From Siphlonurus alternatus (Eukaryota; Arthropoda; Insecta; Ephemeroptera; Siphlonuridae): 64,000 bases of DNA. The stretch lies in contig OX463782.1 in the NCBI GenBank assembly GCA_949825025.1, positions 3,483,501-3,547,500 of the forward strand, given 5' to 3'. Of the stretch, positions 23,313 through 34,100 are shown in pieces; the first letter of the stretch is position 1; the number at the start of each line of letters is the position of its first letter. The position numbers and the translations under genes are program-made. Under the pieces are notes generated by a model. The model made no database searches. It was not told where the DNA came from and was given only the letters and a program-made list of their open reading frames with translations.

Positions 23313-26300
23313 ATGTTGGTGCTATTCGAAACGCCTGCGGGCTATGCTGTCTTTAAGGTAAAACAATAATGTGTTCGACATTTTGTATCTTATTCTGAAT
23401 ATTCACCACCAGCCACCGGCTGTATGCATATGCATACTGTATGCTATGCATAGCCCTCAGTCGGCAGCATCAATGATCAATGCCCATGGAACTTTCGGGG
23501 TGCTCAAAATTTTTGCATTTTTTAGCTGCATGCTCAAGCATTTTACTTCTGCTCGTTTCTTACATGATAAATATTTAGTTATACATGTTTCACTTTAATT
23601 TTTCAGCTGCTCGATGAAAAGAAACTACAGTCAACAGACAACTTGTACAAGGACTTTGAAACGCCTGAAAAGGCTGGCAAAGTGTAAGTTTTCGTTCTGA
23701 CAGCCAATATAAACAACTGGGTATTCTGCACAATTTTTATGGCAAACTACCCCAAATACATTTCGTGACATCACGAGCTTCGGTATGTTTAGAAGAGCTC
23801 AGTTGATCTCCCCCCTAGTGTACGGTATCATACTGCTGTGCGCTACAATCATTGTCTTCTTGCTTGGCCATGTCAAACGTGTGAGGAACTGCAGTGACGT
23901 GCTTACTGCCCAAATCGAGTTTGTAACTGCAGCTTGACAGCAGGTTTTCTCAGCTGTTTTGTTGACATTGTGCCTTTGCGGTAGTGCCACTAGCTCTGGT
24001 GACTGGAGTTATCATCGTTAAAAGGCAATAAATTTGAGACAGATTTTTTGTAATTTCTAGGGGAGTAATCATGAAAACAAAAACGGGATTGTGACTTCAG
24101 AAAAAGGGGCGGGGGGTGAGGGTAGAGAGAGCACTACTTTTCCACGCACAGAAAACATTCCTATTTTACTATATGTACAAAGATATGATTTATGAAATGT
24201 AGCCTCATTCAAAAAAGAGACTGTATAGACAAGTAAATTAAATAGGAAAGCCACCTAGAGTCTATAATAATTATTGTATTTGATGTTTTCAGTGTAAAAT
24301 TGAAGCACTTTGAGAAGTTTGTTGACACTACTGAAGCCCTTGCAGCTACCACAGCAGCGGTTGAGGGAAAAATGTCAAAGTCTCTTAAAAAGATGCTAAA
24401 GAAGTTGGTGGTTAAGGAGGCCCATGAGAAACTGCTGGTATCTGATGCCAAGCTGGGTGGCTGTATCAACCAAAAGCTCGACCTCAACTGCGTCTCGAGC
24501 TCAGCCGTGCAGGAGCTCATGAGGTGCATCAGGTCGCAGCTTGATGGTCTGCTTGCAGGCCTCCCACAGAAGGAGATGACTGCGATGGCGCTCGGTCTTG
24601 CTCACAGGTGAGATGAGGGGGTTGAGTCAAAAGGTTTTGTAAGAGAGAAGCCTACAGAAAAAACTCATTATTACGCAACTTGTTGTTTAATTAGTAAAAT
24701 TTACTTTTGAGTAAAGGAGATTGCGGTCCCGTAAAAAATAATTATAGTTATAGGAAAAATTTGATATGAGGTAAACCTAATTTCCTGGGTCCTTGATCCA
24801 ATGATCTTGCAATATTTTACATTCTTGGTCAAAGTCAAAATGAATTGACAATTGACACATATCTCAGCATGAACATTCCCCTTGCTCTATGTTTGATCAC
24901 TCTATGTCTAATAGAGCCTTCAAGTCATCTGATTTTGCAGTGTTCCTTCTCTCCTATCTACAGCTATGTAAAAAAGACTTAAAATTGCTTTTTCAGCAAC
25001 AAAGAAATTTTTTTAGAGGAAAATAAGCTCTTGATTCATTATTAGAAGACCCCTAAATAGGAGGGGGGTAGGTGATGTTCTCAAATCAATAGCTTTAATA
25101 GTTACTGTACTGAAAAAAAAAAATTAATATGAAGGTTTATAGAAAACATTTTCCTGACGAGGAACAATTAAAGTCTCTATTCTGTAAGCCCCAAGTAACA
25201 AAAGTAGAGAAGGTGTGTAAACATTCTGTAGAAAATCCTGAAATAAATTAAAGTTAACAACATCATTTTCGGATGATAGACAGGGGGCAAGACTACAAAC
25301 TAGGGCTTGTAGCAAATAAAAGACAATGTTACCTGCTGCCAGCTGATTTTTTCTAAGGGATAACATGAACTTTTCAACGTTAAGTTCATGTTACGAGCGA
25401 GAGGACTGTGGTGGGGGAAGAAGAAATTTTTGCTTCTGACCTTAGCCGTGTAGAGAAGCCTTGATGATAGACGTTAGAACTGATGGAGTCTTTTTGCAGC
25501 CTGTCGCGTTACAAGCTCAAGTTCAGCCCAGACAAGGTGGACACGATGATCGTGCAGGCCATCTCACTGCTAGACGACCTGGACAAGGAGCTCAACAACT
25601 ACATCATGAGGTGCCGCGAGTGGTATGGCTGGCACTTCCCAGAGCTCAGCAAGATCATCACTGACAACACTGCCTTTGTCAAGGTCGTCAAACTTGTTGG
25701 TGAGTGGTGGAGGGGATCAGTCAGCATCAAATCTAATGTGAAAATCTCGGAGAAACAACTCCGTGCTTGTAACAGTGAAGACTTCCATCAGCTAAACTGA
25801 CTGATATCTGAACCAATTGTTCAGACTAGCTATTCTGTCAATGCGTGATTTAGTTTGTAATCTTTGTGAGCAGTACATTATTATAGACGTATTGTTGTTG
25901 TATTTTTTTTTTTTTTTTATTAATTTATCCTTGTTCAAAGGTTAAATTTATAATATTTGAATAATTTTTATTTTCATGTAAATTACTCTCAGAAAAATAA
26001 TAGGAAATTTAAATACTGAAACTCATTCATTATAGTATTGCTTGAATGGTTGAATATATTAGGAATATAGGATAAATTTTCATGTCATTAGCTGTAACAA
26101 TACCAGGCGTATGTCTCTTTCTAATTATTATTTATTTTGCTTTTCCATCTACAGGAACACGAGAGAAGATGGTTGACTTCGATCTTTCTGAAATTATTCC
26201 TGAAGATGTTGAGGAGAAAGTGAAGGAGGCAGCAGAAATTTCTATGGGTACCGAAATCTCTGATGAGGACATCAACAACATTCAGATGCTCTGTGACCAG

Positions 26301-27939
26301 GTGCGTTATCCTAGACATCTATGTTGGTTAAAAAAAATATATAAAAATACAATAGACAACCTACATAAGGTATTTATTGCAGAAATGGATAGAAGGTGCA
26401 AAGTTATGCTACTCTGATTTTTTTCCAACTTTTTCTGAGCCCAAAAAGTATTGCTAAAAACTTAAGCAAAGTTTGGATTTGAACCCTCGTCCCTTTTACT
26501 AACTATCCTTTTATTGAGAAGTGACACCTATTGTTACCTCTATCTGTAATTTCAATATTTTTTAAAAAATAGTTTCCAGGCTAAAAAATATGACAAAATC
26601 AGAATGGCTTAATTTTGCACCCTCTATCCATTTCTACAATTTAAAAAATTCATGTAAGTTGTCCTTCATATTTTGTCAATGAATCTACAAGCCTAGCCTG
26701 AAAACTGAAGTAACTAATACAGTAACTAACCAAATTGTACATCCCTGCAGGTCATAGAGATCTCTGCGTATCGTACTCAGTTGTACGACTACTTGCGTGC
26801 ACGTATGATGGCTATTGCTCCAAACCTCACGGTGCTCGTTGGAGAGCTGATTGGTGCACGACTTATCTCTCACGCAGGTAAAGAAACAAGCTTTTTGAAA
26901 GGTTTCTTTTTAAAAATTTTAGGTGAATGTTACATTTAGTTGCCATTGTTAATACTGTTCAAATGTAAATGCAGTTATAAATTTTTAGAATCAAGTTGCA
27001 TGATTTGATGCAAAAATAGACTGGTTGATAATTGAACACAACCTGTTAGTGATGCTAAGGTACTTGATTTCTGTGTTAATCACAAATAATTTATTAATTA
27101 TGTTCAGTTCACATTACAATACAATAGTGAGAGGTATTTAAATAGTGTATTGATTTTGAAGCAATATTTTGTCTTTCTACTGTCATTGCCTTCTGTATTG
27201 ACTGGCATTTGTTTCTTTTTGTCAGGCTCACTTTTGAACCTGGCCAAGCACCCTGCTTCGACGGTGCAGATCCTGGGTGCCGAGAAGGCACTCTTCAGAG
27301 CTCTCAAGACCCACCGAGACACGCCCAAGTACGGCCTTATCTACCATGCCCAGCTTGTTGGCCAGTCCAGCACTCGCAACAAGGGAAAGGTGAGCCTCGT
27401 TCGAATAGTCTGCAAGCGTAATTGTGTGTCGTGAGAACCCTTTGCAATATTACTGTCAATTAAATCAATCGTTGTCACACTCCAGTAACCTATCAGAGTA
27501 TTGTTTCAAGTCCAAAGTCTCAAGTTCAAATTCTACCTTCTGAACGACAACAATCATGATGTACACCTCATTATGTATCAGTCTATGTAGGTGTAGTGTA
27601 GTAGTATAATTCAACACCTTTTTGATAGACTAGATCTATACCCTTATTACCTTCCCAAAAGTTACAAATCTGAAACTCTTAAAGCAGTAGCTCTAGCAGT
27701 AAAAATAGGTAACATTTGAGCTGTTTAAATGTGTATGTTTTCTAATATGCTCAAAATATTGAAAAACATTACCTTTTTAACAGTAGTTCAGTGTAAAAAT
27801 GGACTTTTGGTCTAATTTTTTCCACGTCTTAAATAAGATTAGAACTCCTTTACCTTGTAATAGAGAGTGTTCCCCGGCAGGAAAATTTTCTCTGTAAGAC
27901 ACCATATTAAAAAAATTAAATTTTTTCTCAGTAACTATT

Positions 27940-28014
<75 letters not shown>

Positions 28015-31000
28015 TAGGGGTGTATACAAGGATACACCCCTAAGAGCTTACAGCTTGTGGTGGGGTAATGGGTAGGGATAAAGAAGGGAGAGAATGGTGA
28101 TCAAGGCCTGTTATTATTAAAGCTATTAATATCACCCATTGAAGGGTCTTTTGATAGTGAATAAGAGCTTATTTTCCTTTAAAAATTTTCTTTAATACAG
28201 TACCAAAAGAGCAATTTTGAGTTGTTTTTTTTTTTACATAGGTTTGGATAGGGTGGTGGAAACACTACAAAATCAGCTGACTTGAAGACTCTATTACCTT
28301 TATGTGAAATATAGCTGGGTTACACTTGCAGTCTGTAGAGAATGTAACAATCGTCATGTTCGCCAGGTGTCCCGCATGCTTGCTGCCAAGGCTGCACTGG
28401 CCATCAGGTTCGACGCCCTGGGAGATGACGGTAGCATAGAGCTTGGCACGGAGCACAAGGCCACCTTGACTCTGCGACTGAGGCAGCTCGAAGAGGGCAA
28501 TCAGCGACGTGTCTCAGGCACCGGCAAAGCCAAGGCCAAGAACGAGAAGTACCACTCTAAGAGGTGAGGATTTGTAAAGAGGCGAAGATTTAGTTTTTGA
28601 ATTACTAGCTGACATCATCAGCTAGTAATCAGCTAGTTTCATCAGGTCATGCCCTCAATGCCTTAAAAATACCACAAGATTTTTGATGCAAGCATTTTTT
28701 TCATGAACACTTACTATAAGAATTGTTAAGAAATTGTTAAGAAAAGTAAGTTCCTGAAATTGGGTTGTTAAAATATAGACTAATTTTGGTACTGCATCGT
28801 TGTTAACATTGTTAATGAGTAATGAGTTAGATAAACAATGTAAGTGAAACTATATTTGTAATGGACAATCTGTATATTGATGTCTCTCTGTACTTCCAAT
28901 TTTTTTAAAATAGCATAACTTTGCACCTTCTATTCATTTTCTGCAATAAAAAAATCTCATGGTTGGCCCGTTACAATATGAAGTTCATTCTGCAACTCCA
29001 TGCTATTGTTATGCCTCTTCCTGTCTGGTGTTGTTTTTCAGCGAGGTGAAACAGTACCCCACGGAAATGGACTCAACCATCGCGGGAGGCAAAATGAAGA
29101 GACCTCTCGTTGAGGAGCTGGGAGACAGTTTCGGCGAGTCATGTGAGTTTCAGTCTTGAGCTTTGACACCAATTTATCTCTTTTTTTTTAATGTCCTGCT
29201 GTAACCCCCCTTTTTTTTTTTTTTTACCTAATGTAACCACTGGATAGGAATAACCAGCAAGGCCTTACCGATCGAAAGAGTCACAGCAGGTGGAAATTCT
29301 TGTGGTCACAGAGGTTCACTCGAAAGTTTTTACATTTTTGAAACGTTTCGCATCGTGGAGATGCTTCTTCAGTCACAAGAAGAAGTAGAATCTACTTCTT
29401 CTTGTGACTGAAGAAGCATCTCTTTCGATCGGTAAGGCCTTGCTGGTTATTCCTATCCTTTTCTTTTAATAAGATTATCACAACCTAAATGGTTTATTTT
29501 CCTTAATTTGAATAATTTAACCACTGATATGTTTTTAGTTTTTTAGTTCTAAAGATATTTGTATCAGCTATAGTGACTTTTTTATTGTTATTATTATTGT
29601 TATTTTTTTTTTTTTTTTAATAAACCTGTTTAGTTATTTTTTTTATAATAATTGATTTAATTAAACACAAATAGTGTACAGATACAATTAAACATCAATA
29701 AATAAATATGGTCATAATTTTTTTTATAAATCCTTTCATTTACAAATTAATCTGGAACATATGTTAAGATACAGTATAATAATTTTATTATTCGTTTAAT
29801 ATCTTTAGACATTTTATTGCAAATACTTTTTTAATGATAAATGACTTAATTAAGTTGAGAAACAAGGACAGATGTTGTAAATAACTTTGACTGGGTGTAC
29901 TGCTTATGAAAATTAGAAAAGTATTGTTAATAATTTCATTGTTGTTTCCAAGCTTGTAAGGCACTCCTGACATTTGTTGTCTTGTTGTTGCAGCTCGTCC
30001 GGCCAAGAAGAAGCTAAAGCTGGAGCCTCAAGATGAGGAGGATGCAGGTGAGGACATAAGGACAATTGGGGGGGGGGGGGGGGAGAGAGAGAGAATGTAG
30101 GATGGGGTAGTTATTGGAATTCAATATATTCTGGTCTCAAGAGGTTGCAATCTTGTGTTATTAACTGGTTTAAAGATTATTGTCACTAGTCTTAGGAGAT
30201 GGTGAATCAATCTGAAAATTACAGTATTTCCTTCCATTATTTATTTACATTATAACATAAATTTTCAGCAAAAAAAAAAAATGAAGCAAAAGTCAGTCTA
30301 ATTTTTGAGGTATTTAGGATATAAACAGTGTGAATATCATTGGAAATCTGGCGGCCATTTTCAAATCAAGTCAAATCAGCATCTTTTTCAACTAAAAAAA
30401 TTAATATCTCAAAAACTGGCCTGAATAATTACTTTTTTTACTTTCAGAAAGTAAACAGTCATTTTGTTCTCTTATGTTCTGATCTAAATTTTATATTTTT
30501 TTACTATTAAAAAATAATTACACTAGTGACAATAATCCTTAATATCATTTTTTTTATTCAGATAACTTTGGGATTCAGTGGTAAAGGGGATAAGAGGGTG
30601 GGGGATTTTATTACCATAAGTACCAGTTAACAATTAGTTTTAAAGACTTACTAATTTAAATATTATAGGCTAGCTTCACAGACGTTGGTAATTTAGAAAC
30701 TTTTTACCAAGTTGATTTCTGCAAATTTAGACACTTCCACAGCATTATTGTTACTAATACTTTTTTAGCTGCCTGATTTAAACCCTCCGTTTATATCTCA
30801 AAGTATTCCCCAGACAACAATATATTGCTCTCTTGACTGAGTTGGTTGTCATGTTGTTGCAGGAGAGGGTGACACGTCACTTAGTAAGAAAAAGAAGAAG
30901 AAGAAGCGAGACCGTGACGAGGAACCTGAGATCAAGGAGGAGCCCCAGGACGTTGAGGATGGTGAGTGGCAATGTTTCTAGTGTGACAGGACAGAGTGCA

Positions 31001-31066
31001 ATGAGCAAATGGATGCTTCAAGTCAGCTGATTTTGTGGTATTCCCACCGTCGTATCTAAACCTATG

Positions 31067-31135
<69 letters not shown>

Positions 31136-34100
31136 ATATATATAAGTTGCTTTTTTGGCAACAAGGATATTTTTGTAGAGGAAAATAAGCTCTTGATTCA
31201 TTACCAAAAGATCTCTAAAAGGAGAATTAGGAGATGTTTTCAAATCAATAGCTATATTAGTTATAGAGAAAAAATGCAAATTTTCTAAAATGGAGGCTAT
31301 GATGAAAATTTTCCCGCTGGGCAACACTTGAAGCTTCCATTGCCTTTCCTAAGCCTTTGGCTTATTAGAGAGCAAATTAGTGTGAGTGGGGGATATCTTC
31401 TTGTGTCTTGTGTGATAGGGTTTCCAGCAATAAAGTAAAACATCTTTGCAACCACAGCATGTAGGCTAGGCTGTGCGTTTCTGTGCTAGAGAAGCACCAA
31501 AATTCAAATGGTTACCATCAATAATAACACTCCTGCTTAGTCCGAAAGAATGGTCACATGATCCAAACCTATTCTATTTTCCAAGTTATATATTGAGGTT
31601 TTCATGCAACTATAGTCCTTATGTACTTTTAGCATAAGGTCTATAATCACAACAAAAATTTGTAGAGTTTATGATTAAACAGGTACTTTCTGTAGTTAAC
31701 AGTCATTGGGAAAACAATTTGAGCATAAAATTTGTTACGGGTTTTACTCTTGTTGAAGAATTTTTCTTTTTTAACGTAATTAGATTTAAGCATCCTTCAA
31801 AAGAATTTGTTGTGTATTTAGAGTACCTGATATTTTTTATATCATACAATTTCTTAATACATATAATATTTGAGCTACAGTCTATACAGTACTTTTTTTT
31901 AAGGAATGTCAGTATGAACTTATTATTATTATTTTGTTTAAGAAGTTTTTCAATTAAAGAAAAAATACCATTTGCATACCTCTCTGTAGATATTTCTTGG
32001 GACTTCCTACATTGTATCCATCTTTATTATTGAAAAAGAAGATTTCAAATTAATTAGTTTCATTGTTGACGTACATTGTTGCAGGAGATTTCGGGTCTCG
32101 AGACCGTGACGAAGGAATGTTACTTCAATATTCAGAAATAGAATCGTGTTTATTCCTGTCTCCTAAACACGTTTCATTAGCTCATTGTGTGGCCGAAGAT
32201 TTTAGAATGGGTGCAGGCATAGCAATATTATTTAGAGATTTGTTCGGGAACGTGGATTTCCTACTTAGTCAGCAAAAGTCTGTAGGAGAAGTGGCTGTTT
32301 TAGAACATGAAGATCGCTATATATTTTACCTCGTTACCAAAGAAATTTCAAACTCTAAACCCACCTTGTTAAGTTTAGTTCAATCTTTAGTTAACTTAAA
32401 GAAAATTTGTAAAGAACTTAAAATAAATGATCTTGCAATGCCTAAAATTGGCTGTGGATTAGATCAGTTAAATTGGAATGATGTTAGAGAGAAAATTCAT
32501 GAAGTATTTTGGTCTGAAAAAATTAATATAACAATTTACTATTTGCCTAATCAATAGGCAATCATACTTTCTTACTAATAGGACAATTAATATTAATTAA
32601 CATTCCTATTATGCTATTGATTCACATCAACTTTACCAATACAGTACTAAGAAAATTTGTATGCTAAAAATCAATGGAGTATCAATCTCAATTTTTTTTA
32701 TTGCAGAAATGGATAGAGGGTGCAAAGTTATGCTACCCTGATTTTTTTCAGATTTTTTAGAGCCCGGGAACTATTTTTAAAAAATTATTGACAGTTCTTT
32801 TTGTGACGTCACGAGACGCCGCTCCTTAAGAAAAAGATAGGACTTGCCGCCGCGTGACGTCACAAAAAGGACTTAAAATTTTTTCCAAAAAATAGTTCCC
32901 AGGCTCTAAAAAATCTGAAAAAAAATCAGGGTAGCATAACTTTTCACCCTCTATCCATTTCTGCAATAAAAAAAAAAAAAAAAAAAAAATGAGGTTGATA
33001 CTTCATTGCTTTTGGTTAGATATACTGTATATACATGGGTGGATTTTGTCAGGTAAATTGGAGAAAACGGCTACTTTGTAGTCAGCTGCCATGTGAAATC
33101 ATTGATTTCAACACGTTGTATTTTAGGGTCACATTTTACTGGCCAAGCTCTATACTGATTATTGGTATAGGCTGCTGTTTTACTGGCCAAGCTCTATACT
33201 GATTATTGGTATAGGCTGCTGGCTTATTTGAGGAACTGTTTTAAAGGTTTTATGAAAATATTTTAAAACATTGTTCCCCACTTCCATTTCTTTAGATTAA
33301 ATCAAGGTTTCTTCATACAGAGTATACAGACTATGACTATACTGTCCTTCATCCGGAATAATGAGTTATCTGCCTGCCAAAATTTATGTACAATAATGAG
33401 CTATCTGCTGTATAAAGTGAGTGGAATAATGAGGTTAAAGCAGATCTAATTGTTAGTATTATTATACATGAATTTTGGTAGACAGGTATCTTATTATTCT
33501 GGACAGAGGACGATATAGTGCATTTCACTTATATTAAACAGCTAGCCAATCATATTTAAGTACCTCAAAGTAACTAGCTTTGCAATACAATAAAGACTAT
33601 CAATCAGAAGAAAGGGCTCATTGTGCTGCAATATTTTTAAATTCACCCACCCTTAAGGGTAAGGTAACGCCACCAATGTTAAAAAACATCCCTCTCACAA
33701 AAATTCTGAAAAAAATTTAAAATGTTCTCCTCTATACCCCCTATCAGTACCTAAAATATCAGGTATACAAATAAGATCTAGTTTTTGAGTTATAAAATTT
33801 TAAAGTTGACTACTTTAACATGGAGAAATGAAACTCCCATGTTAAATTGGTCAACTTTAAAAATTCATAACTCAAAAACTAGATCGTATTTGTATACCTG
33901 ATATTTTAGCTACTGATAGGGGGTGTAGAGGAGAACATTTTAAATTTTTTTCAGAATTTTTGTGAGAGGGATTTTTTTTAACATTGGTGGCGTTACCTTA
34001 CCCTTAATAGGAACATAGCAATTTTTTAATTTTGCACTCTAATTTCATAAAGTGACATAAATTTTATAACAATAATGCTTAATCTGTATAAAGGAACCTT

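Noticed and set aside
27900..28060. CRISPR-like repeat array
   Set aside because: It is a simple (TA)n run beside a dispersed repeat; no spacer-repeat structure, and the genome is eukaryotic.
31671..32033. 120-codon open frame just upstream of the macrodomain exon
   Set aside because: It is extremely AT-rich, dominated by Phe/Ile/Leu, out of phase with NOP58 junctions and has no recognisable family; it looks like chance openness in AT-rich intron.
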